NCBI GenBank assembly: GCA_019918135.1
Contig: WBZZ01006702.1
Location: 74,501 to 138,500, forward strand
From: Paulinella micropora
Lineage: Eukaryota > Cercozoa > Imbricatea > Euglyphida > Paulinellidae
Length of the DNA stretch: 64,000 nucleotides
Reading direction: 5' to 3'
The notes under the pieces were generated by a model that saw only the letters and a program-made list of their open reading frames with translations, had not been told where the DNA came from and ran no database searches. Within the stretch, counting starts at the first letter, position 1. Each line of letters begins with the position of its first letter. Made by a program: the position numbers and the translations under genes. Positions 1-8,865 of the stretch are shown here, one piece after another.

Positions 1-422
1 CCCAGGGTTCCTCTGACAACGCCAGCGCGGAAGCAGCCCCCTCTCCTTCTAGCAACCAGCCGAACGCCGCCGAGATAACCTTTGCGACAGAGCTCGACAA
101 TTTTATGTCACAATCCCACGATGGTTCCTCGCAAAGATTTATGTTTAGTGTGAACGTGAGTGAGTTAAGCCTCGCAAGTTTCTTTGCTGTTTTACAAGCG
201 AGAGGTTTGCAAGAAATCTCAGAAGAGACACCCTCCTCAGACCCCCCGGGGGCGCCCAAGGAGTGTGCTATCTGCCTGCAGGAGCTCGTAGCGGGGGATA
301 AACTACGAGGCATTCCTTGCGTGCACTATCTTCATCGAGACTGCCTTGATCGATGGCTCAGGAAAAACGGTTCCTGTCCTGTTTGTCGCGCCGTGGTATT
401 CGACGAGGAAGGTGCTGCCTAG
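1..422 (+). CDS. RING-H2 finger protein, 5' partial
   Basis: The frame is open from the window edge (codons begin at base 3), so the gene probably starts outside; the first internal ATG is at 105. Counting from that ATG, the C-terminal third carries a RING-H2 finger: Cys54, Cys57, Cys72, His74, His77, Cys80, Cys91 and Cys94, with a Trp three residues after Cys80 as in E2-binding RINGs. The part before it is Ser/Ala/Pro rich. Proteins of this type are usually E3 ubiquitin ligases. Substrate and location cannot be read from the sequence. The finger is complete, so the protein may be active. Confidence 0.85.
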   Translation, partial: QGSSDNASAEAAPSPSSNQPNAAEITFATELDNFMSQSHDGSSQRFMFSVNVSELSLASFFAVLQARGLQEISEETPSSDPPGAPKECAICLQELVAGDKLRGIPCVHYLHRDCLDRWLRKNGSCPVCRAVVFDEEGAA

Positions 423-529
423 CCCGCGTGCGCAGGCTTGGAAGGCCGACCGAAAGCAAAAGCATTGACACTATTTTTTGTTTTCTTTCTTTTAATGATA
501 CTAAACAAAGGTTTGTGCCCCTCTGGGGC

Positions 530-952
530 CTAACAAGAGTCGTCATCGTCTTGGCCATGCACAAGCACGGATGTCATTAAAGTTGATTCCGAGTCCTTCT
601 GCCACTGTTTCAATTGAGTCTGGATCTCGTCCATGTCGTCGGTTCTGTGCAGGTGGCGCACCGACTCTTCGTAAGCTGCCAACGCTTGCTTCTCCACCTC
701 TGCCAACTTCTTCTTGAGATGTTCCAAGGCACCAGGGTGATACCAATAGTTGCCTGTTAGTTTGACCTCTAGGCTCCCGTTGAGGTGGTCGCTGCTGACC
801 TTGATTTCAACCTCGGTAGCAGTTTTGCGCTTTTTGCGCGCGTTGGTGTGCGCGGGCGTTTCTTTCCTGGCCACGTGGCCTCCGGTAGAGGTACGGGCTG
901 TTTGCTTGGTTCGTGTTATGGTCGTCTCGGTTCCAACAAAAAAGTGAGGCAT
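530..952 (-). CDS. Histone H3-tail mimic, 140 aa, no histone fold
   Basis: Residues 13-30 read as a near copy of the histone H3 N-terminus: RTKQTAR is identical to H3 residues 2-8 and STGG to 10-13, and R17-K18 is also kept. In H3 numbering K4 is kept, K9 is Thr, K14 is His. A basic stretch at residues 39-44 could be a nuclear signal. Y71-H-P-G followed by A-L and K-K resembles the H3 alphaN region (Y41-R-P-G). The rest (about 75-125) is charged helix or coiled coil and does not look like a histone fold; the tail is acidic. The tail is preceded by 12 residues, unlike H3, where it is N-terminal. I chose the ATG at 952; the frame stays open upstream but runs into homopolymer-coded Gly/Pro. Function inferred: decoy or recruiter for H3-tail readers or writers. 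Confidence 0.85.
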   Translation of the reverse strand: MPHFFVGTETTITRTKQTARTSTGGHVARKETPAHTNARKKRKTATEVEIKVSSDHLNGSLEVKLTGNYWYHPGALEHLKKKLAEVEKQALAAYEESVRHLHRTDDMDEIQTQLKQWQKDSESTLMTSVLVHGQDDDDSC

Positions 953-1127
953 TCGGCGCTTTCGTGGCACCAAGGCGCACCACGAGGGGGGGGCGCCCCC
1001 CCCCCCCCCCTGTCCTCTCCCGCTCGAAAGGAGGGGGGCGCCCCCCCCCCTATCTACGAGTGTATCCAAAACAAAGATGTACACCAGAGTGCTTTGCCGA
1101 CATTTGTAATTGTTTTAGAATTTTCTT
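953..1127. repeat. Poly-G/poly-C palindromic tracts
   Basis: Two G-run/GCGC/C-run blocks lie between the divergent H3-mimic and GRDP-like genes. Each can fold into a GC hairpin. Similar tracts recur near 8760, 35700, 37500, 40560, 43265, 59670 and 60500. Confidence 0.7.
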
Positions 1128-1265
1128 TTGTCATTGTTCTCTTCTCCCACTCCCCCTCCCCCTCTCCTCTATTTTTCTAACAGAGATGTCTGCTGGAGTC
1201 CAGCAAGAGAACCCCGCCGTTCGGAGCGCATCCGGGCGCAAAACTTACAGCGAGCCAATAACAAC

Positions 1266-1793
1266 ATGGCAGGGGTGGTGTGGCCAAACTGCGCCGAGTG
1301 GCTCCGGCGCGAGCTAGGCTCCCGCTCCCAACCGCGGCTCGTGGAGGCATTGCGCGAATTGCTAGCGCTGCCCTTTTGGTTAGAGCTGGAAAAGCGGACA
1401 CAGACAAACCGGACCGAGCTGCTGCAAGTCTACGTCAGGTTCCTTCTTCTGCGCGCCGAGGATGCCAATCTGTCGCCCTTGCACTGGCTGGACGCGATCT
1501 GGCACTCGCACCTACTGGAAACGGAGAACTACGCAACCTGTTGTCTTTTACTGGTAGGCCGATTGATTGCACATAGTACGCTGGTGCCCGGCGGGCCGCA
1601 GGAGCAGGCGCCACGACAGCAAGCCCTACGGGAGAGTTACAAGCGCAAGTACAAGGAAGTGCTCCAGACCTACCCACTCTACGCGCAGCCCCCCCGGTCG
1701 CTGACGAGGTTGTGCCGCGCGGTTCTTCTTCGCCGCCGCCACAATGCCAGAGCCCCTCCTCTCCGCTGCGGCTCTGCCTCAAACTTGTGCTAG
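1266..1793 (+). CDS. GRDP-like (DUF1399-type) protein
   Basis: The motif WLDAIWHSHLLET followed by NYATCC, then GRLIAH and later Y-K-R-K-Y, matches the glycine-rich-domain-protein-like family, in which a Trp-His-x-His-Leu-Leu-x-Thr core is followed by N/R-Y. The biochemical role of that family is unclear. I chose the ATG at 1266 because the upstream open frame is low complexity. The end overlaps the next gene on the same strand beside a C-run, so the two may have a common origin; I keep them separate. Confidence 0.6.
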   Translation: MAGVVWPNCAEWLRRELGSRSQPRLVEALRELLALPFWLELEKRTQTNRTELLQVYVRFLLLRAEDANLSPLHWLDAIWHSHLLETENYATCCLLLVGRLIAHSTLVPGGPQEQAPRQQALRESYKRKYKEVLQTYPLYAQPPRSLTRLCRAVLLRRRHNARAPPLRCGSASNLC

Positions 1794-3043
1794 GCCCCGA
1801 CGGCGTTCATTTGAACAAAGAGCCCCTGGCGTATCTCGACGTGCCGACCGCGTCCGCAGCCGGCAAGTCGTTTGCAGAATGGGTGGACTACGTCCTAGCG
1901 CTCGCGCAACCACACGTGCAGGGGCGCGCCGTCGCAGTGGACCAAGAGGCCTACCTGTCCGCTTGGAATGCCTGGAAGTCGCCGTCCACGCCCGCTCCTT
2001 CTGCGTGTGTTCTGCAGGCGCTAGGCTTCGACCCTAGCTTCGCGCAGGCGGAGGAGCGCTGGCTTCTGTCTAACCACGAGGCGGTGCCGTTCACGCGACC
2101 CTGCTTTTTGATTACCACGGATAACACAGGAGGGCGGCGCAGTTACGGATATACAACCTACGTCTGCCGCCCAGCTTCCTGGTCACGAGGCGCGCTGGCA
2201 CTTTCTGACGCCGCGCGGCTGGGCTGCAGGTTCTTAGACAACGTCTGCCCCCCGCGCTGCAGTCTGAAACATCTGGCGGCAACTGCTTGGCTCTCATCGG
2301 ACCTGGACGTTGCTTGCCCCGAGCCCGCGGAACCCCTCAGTTTGGGGCCGCTGCACACCGAAGCGCGGCTGCGCTTGGCTACCCAGGTTGTCCAGATGCA
2401 GGGCATGCTTTATCACCTGCACTGTGCCTGCCCCGGCCCCGTGCAGGCCTCTTCCGCCCAGCCCCCTTTCTTCAAGGACGGCGAGCCACTGGCCGCGGTC
2501 TACAGGCGCACCCTATCCGTGCCGCTTCGGCACTGGGCAGAACCCCGCCTGAGCACCGTCGTTTCTCGTTTGCTGGAGGCCTTCCGGGCGCAGGCACCGT
2601 CCGAGGTAGCACGATACGTGGCCTGCGTGGGGCTGCCCCGCAACAGCTACCAGCGGCTGCCTGTAGGCTACGTGGCCGCCTCGAAAGACGACGCTGCGCT
2701 GCTACCGCTATGTTTTGCTTGTCTCTGTCCGCACGCGCACAAACTGGCGGTCCGCGAGCTGGAGGTCAAGACGATGAGCGGGTCCAACCTCCTGCTCCGA
2801 GTGCCCAACGACACGACAGCTCTTGCCGTTCGGTTAATGGCTTACGAAAACCCAGCCTGTGGTTGGCCCCTGGATATGCAGCGCGTGAACATCGCCCACC
2901 CGCCTACTACTACCGCGGAAAGCTACACCCACGTAACGGACGGAGGCTGTTTGACAAGCGTCCCCGACCTGTGGTCATCGGCGACGACGTGGGTGCGTCC
3001 TGGCGACAGGGTTTATCTAATGGCTAGGCTGCGCGGCTGCTAG
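1712..3043 (+). CDS. Unknown protein with C-terminal ubiquitin-like domain
   Basis: The last ~95 residues align with ubiquitin: LEVKTMSG corresponds to the first strand and loop, a middle MQRVN matches the Q-Q-R-L strand, and the protein ends RVYLMARLRGC where ubiquitin ends LVLRLRGG. The final Gly is replaced by Cys, so normal processing and conjugation look unlikely. The first ~330 residues are Cys- and Pro-rich and unrecognised. The start is a GTG inside the end of the GRDP-like gene, so the true beginning is uncertain. Together with nearby RING and F-box genes it suggests interference with ubiquitin signalling (inference). Confidence 0.65.
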   Translation: MPRGSSSPPPQCQSPSSPLRLCLKLVLGPDGVHLNKEPLAYLDVPTASAAGKSFAEWVDYVLALAQPHVQGRAVAVDQEAYLSAWNAWKSPSTPAPSACVLQALGFDPSFAQAEERWLLSNHEAVPFTRPCFLITTDNTGGRRSYGYTTYVCRPASWSRGALALSDAARLGCRFLDNVCPPRCSLKHLAATAWLSSDLDVACPEPAEPLSLGPLHTEARLRLATQVVQMQGMLYHLHCACPGPVQASSAQPPFFKDGEPLAAVYRRTLSVPLRHWAEPRLSTVVSRLLEAFRAQAPSEVARYVACVGLPRNSYQRLPVGYVAASKDDAALLPLCFACLCPHAHKLAVRELEVKTMSGSNLLLRVPNDTTALAVRLMAYENPACGWPLDMQRVNIAHPPTTTAESYTHVTDGGCLTSVPDLWSSATTWVRPGDRVYLMARLRGC

Positions 3044-3171
3044 CCCCCCAGCCTGCTTGCACGGGCTGGCGGTAAAGAGAGTGCGAAGAGCACTGCCGAA
3101 AGTAAAAACAGAAATAATCTTAGTAAACTCCCAAACTTCTTTGTCTTATTAACGAAACTCAGAGGAAAAAA

Positions 3172-3438
3172 ATGGACCGGCGTCGGTATTTTCTAGATTT
3201 ATTAAAAAACAACGGAATAAACCCGGAAATCATCGAGCGGTTGCCAAGAGAATCGAAAAATCTGCGCAGACGTCAGGCATCCGTGGGGATAGTTTTGCTG
3301 ACTATAGCCTTGACTAAGGAGGGCTGGCCGGATCAAAACCAACATATTGCCTACGGACAGCAGGTCGTAATAACACGGGCAGTGCCGAATAGTTCCTTTA
3401 CTATGTACAATAAACGCCGGCCATCCTTGGATATGTGA
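3172..3438 (+). CDS. Small hypothetical protein, 88 aa
   Basis: An ATG follows an A-rich leader, giving an 88-residue, Arg/Lys-rich N-terminal protein with a short hydrophobic stretch around residues 38-48. Codon use is more AT-rich than its neighbours. It converges on the minus-strand gene ending at 3497. No family recognised. Confidence 0.55.
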   Translation: MDRRRYFLDLLKNNGINPEIIERLPRESKNLRRRQASVGIVLLTIALTKEGWPDQNQHIAYGQQVVITRAVPNSSFTMYNKRRPSLDM

Positions 3439-3496
3439 GAGCAAATTAAACACGTCTACTTTAATCATAGAAACACACGACAGTGCCTTTTTTTGT

Positions 3497-5218
3497 CTAG
3501 CTGACCTCGTTTACCAACGGAGCCAGCAACTGTAAGCGCATTCTGTCCCAGTGCGCACTGCTGTAGGGGGGCGACAGGGACGCGTCTACACGGAGAGCCA
3601 GCTGTCTGCATTGAGTCTCCAGACGTCGTCGTGGTCCAGTGTCTTCTAGCACATAGCCAGACATATCAGGCAACGAGCTCGGGTGCATCCCAGCGCTGAT
3701 AAGGGCCACCAGGCTTTGCGTCAATTTCAAAGCCATGCTTTTAAGCAAGGGTTGCGCGGAGCCCCTGTGCACAGCCACTTCGAGCTCGTTGAATAAGATC
3801 ACCACGTAGTCGACCAGCACGCGCCGTGTCCCGCTACCTTCTAACCACGGGCGCACATAGGGCCACTCCAAGGGCACAGTGCGCCATGGCACCTTGGCAA
3901 GGATCGACAGAGGCTGATCCGAACGCACCGCGTCACCCAGCGCGCCAGAACAGACCAGGAAAGTCCATAGCTTGGCGCACACTCCTTGCGGAGCAGCGCG
4001 CCAGTCGCCGCCCCAGGCTACCAGAGCGCTGCTGGCCCTGCCAGCGCGCAGGCAGAGCCCGCCAAAGTCCTTGGCGCCATACGCAACCTCGCCCTGCGGC
4101 GACTGGAAGCGGCGCAGGATCGAAAACCTGCCACGCAGCCCTGCCGTGGGCAGCGCAGGCCCGCGCGCAGGCCACAACGGCGGGGTGCTGGGCTGGGGGT
4201 CTTCTTCGCCAAGGCCCCGGTCGGGCAGCCAGAAGCGCCTGCAGTGCAACGGTACACCCGACAAGCACAGGCCGTGCCACACTAGGCGCTGTAGTTCGAA
4301 AAGGCCCGGCAAGTCCCACCACGCTTGCTCTGCGGCCCCGGCCTTTAGCCTGAAGCTGTGGAAGATGAACTCCTTGGTGCAGATCACCCGGGAGCGCGGC
4401 TCCGAGAATATGCGTAGCCAGGACTGGCCCCAGGCCAACAAATACCGGCGTTGCGGCAAGGACTGGCCCAGCTCTGGCTCCGGCCGGGGCCGCAGTGCTA
4501 GCGTGAGCCCCAGCTCTAGCGGAGGGCGCGACTCACCGCGCCAGAGCTGTGCCAGGACAGCCCCGGCCGGGTGTTCCCCCCGCGAGTGGCAGAGCGGGCC
4601 ACGGTCAATCAACGTTAAACGGGCAGGCGCCAACCGACGCAGCGCCTCCAGGTCGGCCGGGCTCGGCTGGGTCCACGGGTCTAGGTGATGCAGTTGTAGC
4701 TCTAAGAAAGAAGGGGAAACGCCTCCTCCACAGGGTACGAGCGTCTGATACAGCTGTTCCAAAACGCCGCGTTCCCACTGGCCGGCTTGTTCGTAACCCG
4801 GCCGTTCCGAGGCACCGTCGGTACAGATACCCACGCGGAGGATATAAGATTGTAGCGCTGGGGTGCAGACGCGCTTCCAGTCCAGACCCACGAACTCCTC
4901 GCCGAGGCTCCGCAAAAACTCGAGCAGCTCCTGTGGGGGCAGCGCGCCTCCCGCAACGACACGCCGCAGCCTCGGCCAACACACCGACCGCGGCCCCACC
5001 GGTAAGACCAGGCCGTCCTCCGGGGCAGTAATCTCATCGTCATAGTTCGCCGAGACCTCCAACACCTCGAGCGTCGGAACAAAAGTTCCAGCCCCTCGCC
5101 CCACAGCCGGGGGCCGCCGCATTCCACCAGTCGCAGGCACCGCAGGGGCGGCACCGGGCCCGGCTGTGGCCAAAGAGCGCACACCCCGCGCGGCCCAAAG
5201 TCCATAAAGTTCAGGCAA
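3497..5218 (-). CDS. Large LRR/F-box-associated protein, C-terminal part
   Basis: This long Leu/Trp-rich reading frame has weak leucine-rich-repeat character and looks like the body of an F-box-type protein whose N-terminus is the 5346-5792 frame. A third, overlapping minus frame (4702-5367) carries sequence that also looks coding (LSLDL, LCLNF, LRCLRL), so the first residues of this frame are probably not authentic and the gene appears interrupted about twice. The role, by analogy, would be substrate recruitment to an SCF ubiquitin ligase. Confidence 0.55.
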   Translation of the reverse strand: MPELYGLWAARGVRSLATAGPGAAPAVPATGGMRRPPAVGRGAGTFVPTLEVLEVSANYDDEITAPEDGLVLPVGPRSVCWPRLRRVVAGGALPPQELLEFLRSLGEEFVGLDWKRVCTPALQSYILRVGICTDGASERPGYEQAGQWERGVLEQLYQTLVPCGGGVSPSFLELQLHHLDPWTQPSPADLEALRRLAPARLTLIDRGPLCHSRGEHPAGAVLAQLWRGESRPPLELGLTLALRPRPEPELGQSLPQRRYLLAWGQSWLRIFSEPRSRVICTKEFIFHSFRLKAGAAEQAWWDLPGLFELQRLVWHGLCLSGVPLHCRRFWLPDRGLGEEDPQPSTPPLWPARGPALPTAGLRGRFSILRRFQSPQGEVAYGAKDFGGLCLRAGRASSALVAWGGDWRAAPQGVCAKLWTFLVCSGALGDAVRSDQPLSILAKVPWRTVPLEWPYVRPWLEGSGTRRVLVDYVVILFNELEVAVHRGSAQPLLKSMALKLTQSLVALISAGMHPSSLPDMSGYVLEDTGPRRRLETQCRQLALRVDASLSPPYSSAHWDRMRLQLLAPLVNEVS

Positions 5219-5345
5219 AGCTCCTGCACACCAGGCAGCAACACGCGCAGCTCCGCTTCAAGCTGCGGCCCGACGGTCGCAACAAAGTCTTCTGCGCCGA
5301 GCTCGTTGTCTAGGTCCAGCGAAAGTGCTACCAGAGGTCCTACAG

Positions 5346-5792
5346 CTACGACAGACCAAGCGTGCAAGAGTCTGCCGCCGCATAAACGTCACATTCAATG
5401 GACAAGCGCGTGACGTGGCGGAACCACGGCAGAGCTAGCTGCAACAGACGCCGCTTCCGCGGCAGGATCGGGGTCTGTGTAGGCCAGTGATTTCGGCTGT
5501 ATTGGAGAGTGAGTGACGTGCAAAGCTGGGGATAAACCTCGGAGGCAGCCTCCGCCTCCGCCACCACTTCTTCGGACAGATCGGTTGCAGACGTTGCATT
5601 GTTCAGGGCCAGGGCCAACCATAGCTGCGGCAGGAGGTACCCCTCCAACTGCTGCTGCCAAGCCTTCGACGCTTGCAGCAGCGAAACTAGGTCCTGCCGC
5701 GCCAGCAGCCCGGCCCCGTGCGAGAAGAAAACTTCTTGCCAGTTGTTCAGAGCACTAGGCGCGAACGTACGTTGGCGCTTAGACGGGCGCAT
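5346..5792 (-). CDS. F-box-like N-terminal domain protein
   Basis: The ATG is at 5792 and a basic start (RPSKRQR) could be a nuclear signal. Residues ~20-65 have the F-box pattern: hydrophobic helix, L-x-x-Q-D-L, then S-K-A-W-Q. The same basic-plus-F-box layout starts the LRR proteins at 22924-24678 and 34391-35572. It most likely forms the head of the LRR-like protein that follows on this strand. Confidence 0.55.
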   Translation of the reverse strand: MRPSKRQRTFAPSALNNWQEVFFSHGAGLLARQDLVSLLQASKAWQQQLEGYLLPQLWLALALNNATSATDLSEEVVAEAEAASEVYPQLCTSLTLQYSRNHWPTQTPILPRKRRLLQLALPWFRHVTRLSIECDVYAAADSCTLGLS

Positions 5793-5956
5793 GCCCAGTA
5801 TTTTGTCTTTTAAAAATAAAATCCGCCTTGACTAGAATACATATTGCTGCTTGGAAATATTTTAATCACAATATCACGCGTGCTGCTGCAGACGACGGGA
5901 CTGTGGCACAAAAGGGAGGGGCCAAAGCGGCGTGGTCGGCCCTCCCTCCCCCCTGT

Positions 5957-6268
5957 CTATATTGAGACCGGAGCGGCCGATCTATTCTGCGTTCGAATGA
6001 GGTCAAAGGTCAGGATGGTCTGCTTGTCGTGGCTAGACGCCGTTTTAAAAAATAGGCACAGCTCCTCCAGGTTCAGTACTGTTCCACGCACATCCAATAC
6101 AACAGGATAATTGCGAGACTCGCCCTTTAGCATTGTGCACAGATCCTTTGCCAGCTCCAAAGTCATCCCATCCGGACAGGCGTCGTCGCACAGGCAACAC
6201 TCTTCTAGCAGCAGCCTTGTCCGGTTTAGGTAGGTTGCTGAGGTTGGGCACTTGCAAGCTTTGGACAT
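5957..6268 (-). CDS. Small Cys-containing hypothetical, LRR-like
   Basis: About 103 residues with a Cys-rich N-terminal half (E-E-C-C-L-C-D-D-A-C) and a leucine-patterned C-terminal half. It sits 3 bases downstream of the end of the 6272-7525 gene on the same strand. It may be a separate small gene or the tail of that gene. Confidence 0.45.
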   Translation of the reverse strand: MSKACKCPTSATYLNRTRLLLEECCLCDDACPDGMTLELAKDLCTMLKGESRNYPVVLDVRGTVLNLEELCLFFKTASSHDKQTILTFDLIRTQNRSAAPVSI

Positions 6269-6271
6269 ACT

Positions 6272-7525
6272 TTAGCAAACCATTATTAGGCCACCACCTA
6301 TTTGCAGTAATAGGCGTGCCAAAGAGGTCCAGTTGAAGCGCCTAAGGCTTGTTTTCTGTGTATCACAACAAACTTTTGTCTCGAACAGAACCTCCAAGAA
6401 ATTGTCGTTGACAAAGTCACAGTCGCGCAGGCCAAGCTCCTCCAGCCAAGGCAGCAGCTTTCTTAGACTTTCTGCCATTATTTGTGCTTTTGGGTTAGAT
6501 AGCCCGCAGCGCACTAGGCGCAGAACCGCGCGCGTCTCTTTTGCCGACTCGGGCAGCCCCATCAAAAAGGTGTCGAAGACGTCATCTTGCAGCAGGAACC
6601 CCTCCAGCTCCAGCTCACGCAAAGAACCACACCCGCCGGGATTCTGCGCAAGTTCTTCTCTCTTTGCATCACTCCTTAATCGCGCGTGATGTACGTGACC
6701 GGGACGTCGCTGCTGGACGACGTCAAAAAGTGAATCTAGCTTTTGGCGGGATAATTCATATATATTGTCTCGAGGTCGGTAGAGCTTAACGATCTCCCAC
6801 ACATCATCTGGCCCTCCACGGCGAAAAAAACTTGCCCGTTCAGCAAGGGCTGCTGCAGTATCTTCTGCAATAATGCGCGCTCCCTCGGGAGAACGCAGGC
6901 GAAAAGCCTGGAGCTCAGGCCAGTTGATACGTTCAAACTTGAAATCAAAGTCTGCGCCCGGATAGCTGCAAGCCCCTAGAACGAGGACCTCCAAGTCTGC
7001 CACATCCGCATGAAGCGCCCAAACGTCTTGTAATTTTTTATAGGCAGCCCCTCCGACACCCTGAGGATCTTTCAAAGCATACCGCTCTGTTAGTCGTTTA
7101 GTTCGAGTGTAGCTACCAAGTGTCTTACCCCATCCGATTAAGCAGTTTGCTGCTTTCTCTCCCAGCACCCGTACTTCATCCATGAACCTGTGTTTTCCGT
7201 CTGCCCCATCTTCTCCGTCAAGCCTAAATTTTACATGTTGGCAATCGACCAGCACCAAACCGCCGATTTCTTTGTCGAGCTCGAAGCTCCGGGCCTCGCC
7301 TTCTTCACGCTTCAAATCGTGTATTTCCAAACGCGCACAAAACCCGCTGAGCAGCTTGAATAGCTTCTTGAGCTTGTCAAAGCTCTTCTCGCTTCGACAG
7401 TGCACTTGTAAGTCAAGCCTTTGTGTAGCTTGTCGCATTATTTTCTTCAGTGCTTTGTTGTCGGGGTCAAGCGCCGCGGCGTCCAGCACAATCTCTTGGC
7501 GGTGGTGCTTTATTTGGTAACTCAA
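6272..7525 (-). CDS. LRR-like hypothetical protein, 417 aa
   Basis: The C-terminal half shows degenerate leucine-rich repeats (LRELELEGF, LRLVRCGL, LEELGLRDCDF), giving a ribonuclease-inhibitor-like pattern. The N-terminal half is charged and helical (LKKLFKLLSGF). The only in-frame start before the Met at 7438 is TTG at 7525, so the true start may be 7438 or lie in a missed exon. It is less GC-rich than its neighbours. A protein-interaction role is likely. Confidence 0.65.
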   Translation of the reverse strand: MSYQIKHHRQEIVLDAAALDPDNKALKKIMRQATQRLDLQVHCRSEKSFDKLKKLFKLLSGFCARLEIHDLKREEGEARSFELDKEIGGLVLVDCQHVKFRLDGEDGADGKHRFMDEVRVLGEKAANCLIGWGKTLGSYTRTKRLTERYALKDPQGVGGAAYKKLQDVWALHADVADLEVLVLGACSYPGADFDFKFERINWPELQAFRLRSPEGARIIAEDTAAALAERASFFRRGGPDDVWEIVKLYRPRDNIYELSRQKLDSLFDVVQQRRPGHVHHARLRSDAKREELAQNPGGCGSLRELELEGFLLQDDVFDTFLMGLPESAKETRAVLRLVRCGLSNPKAQIMAESLRKLLPWLEELGLRDCDFVNDNFLEVLFETKVCCDTQKTSLRRFNWTSLARLLLQIGGGLIMVC

Positions 7526-7575
7526 AGCCTAGTTTTGTAATAAAAGAAAAAAACACCCGGTCGGCCGCATCTTCA

Positions 7576-8010
7576 ATGAGCAACAACAAATCGACTGATG
7601 ACTTGCTACGGGAGAAATTCGCAGAGCTTTGTCCCTGCCCAGATGCAAAGAGCCTCACCAAAGAAAAACTTGACGACCGTATCGCAAAGCACAACATGAG
7701 TTACTACGAGGTTTTCAAAGCGGGAGCAGAATATGGATACAACGTTGCATCAGCTCCGAAACAAAAAACGTGGCAAGAAATCGATCAAAGCTTGGTAGAA
7801 CGATATTTGCCTTATGATAAACTAAAGGTATTGGAAGTGGACACGTCTGCCAAGTGGTATACTAATGTGTTGGCATCTACGCAACCGATCCTGAAAGAAG
7901 ACAGCGGGGCTTCCGAGACCCTTCGACATGAAATAAGCACAGTACTGGCAGCGGATCAAGGCCGTGACTACTTGCACAAAATATCAGTCTTCGGGCACAA
8001 ATATTACTAG
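7576..8010 (+). CDS. Hypothetical protein, 144 aa
   Basis: The ATG at 7576 opens a 144-residue hydrophilic, soluble-looking protein rich in Lys, Tyr and Asp. The gene diverges from 6272-7525 and is followed by an AATAAA-type signal at about 8030. No family recognised. The longer open frame starting at 7450 is not needed. Confidence 0.65.
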   Translation: MSNNKSTDDLLREKFAELCPCPDAKSLTKEKLDDRIAKHNMSYYEVFKAGAEYGYNVASAPKQKTWQEIDQSLVERYLPYDKLKVLEVDTSAKWYTNVLASTQPILKEDSGASETLRHEISTVLAADQGRDYLHKISVFGHKYY

Positions 8011-8067
8011 GGGTCCTGGACTCTAATTTAATAATAAAAAAACAACGGTACCACGAGGAGAATGTGA

Positions 8068-8694
8068 TCAAAACGTAAAAGGCGCACAATTCCGCGCTTC
8101 TGCGTCCGCGGGTGGCTCTGTCCTTTCCTGGGGGCTGGTGGGGGTGCTGGGGGGCGCCGCTCCGCTCTGTTCCAGACGTTGCAACATCCTGACATACTTG
8201 GCCCTGGCCAGGCCCAGTGCGTCCAGCAGCAGCCTCCAAGCGTTGCTGTCGATGTACCCCCCAAGGTCCAGGGCGCTCTCGCCGTTCAGGCACTGAAACG
8301 CCATGTAGGCCTCCCGGATCAAACAATCACCCCCTAGCTCCTCGAACGCTTCCTCCGCATAGAGGCGCGCCTGCTCTGCGCGGTGGTGCTTTTCCACAAA
8401 CTGCTGCAGCCGGGTGCAGATGCTGAGGTGCTTCTTCTGTAGTAGGGCCGCGTACTTCTCGCCCCGGGTGCGGTCATCAGCTTGGACGGCCTGGTGGAAC
8501 GCCTGCCGGATCTCTTCGCGCTCTTCGTCTAGGGCCTGCAAACTCTCCTCATCCCAGGGCCGTGGCACCTCAGCCGCTACCAGGGGCTTGGTCCGGCCTT
8601 TGCGTGGCTTGCGGCTGGCTATGTTGAGAGTCAGGTGCTTTCTGGGCGCTGCGCCCCCTGTTCGACTAAGAGCCAGAGTCTTCCAGCGACCCAT
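8068..8694 (-). CDS. Second H3-tail-like protein, 208 aa
   Basis: With the ATG at 8694, the first 21 residues align with histone H3 without a gap, 12 of 21 identical including Met: R2, K4, A7, T11-G12-G13, A15-P16-R17-K18 and L20 are kept, while K9 is Ser and K14 is Ala. More basic residues follow (SRKPRKGRTK). The remainder is charged helical protein with no histone fold. The frame stays open upstream for 47 residues, but that part is coded by a G-run and is Pro/Gly rich, so 8694 is preferred. Function inferred: imitation of the H3 tail at the true N-terminus. Confidence 0.65.
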   Translation of the reverse strand: MGRWKTLALSRTGGAAPRKHLTLNIASRKPRKGRTKPLVAAEVPRPWDEESLQALDEEREEIRQAFHQAVQADDRTRGEKYAALLQKKHLSICTRLQQFVEKHHRAEQARLYAEEAFEELGGDCLIREAYMAFQCLNGESALDLGGYIDSNAWRLLLDALGLARAKYVRMLQRLEQSGAAPPSTPTSPQERTEPPADAEARNCAPFTF

Positions 8695-8865
8695 GGTGCC
8701 TGATTCTGAAAGCTGTGTGGCGGCGACTTTCCCCCTGCCTGTTCCCTGCCGCTCCCTTTGAGGGGGGGGGGGCGCCCCCCCCCCCTCTCCCTCGGGCTTC
8801 CACAGCGTCCAGCAATTCAAGCGTGTTGCAGGCATCCGCGTGTCGCTGGGCAGAGCAGCTTACCT

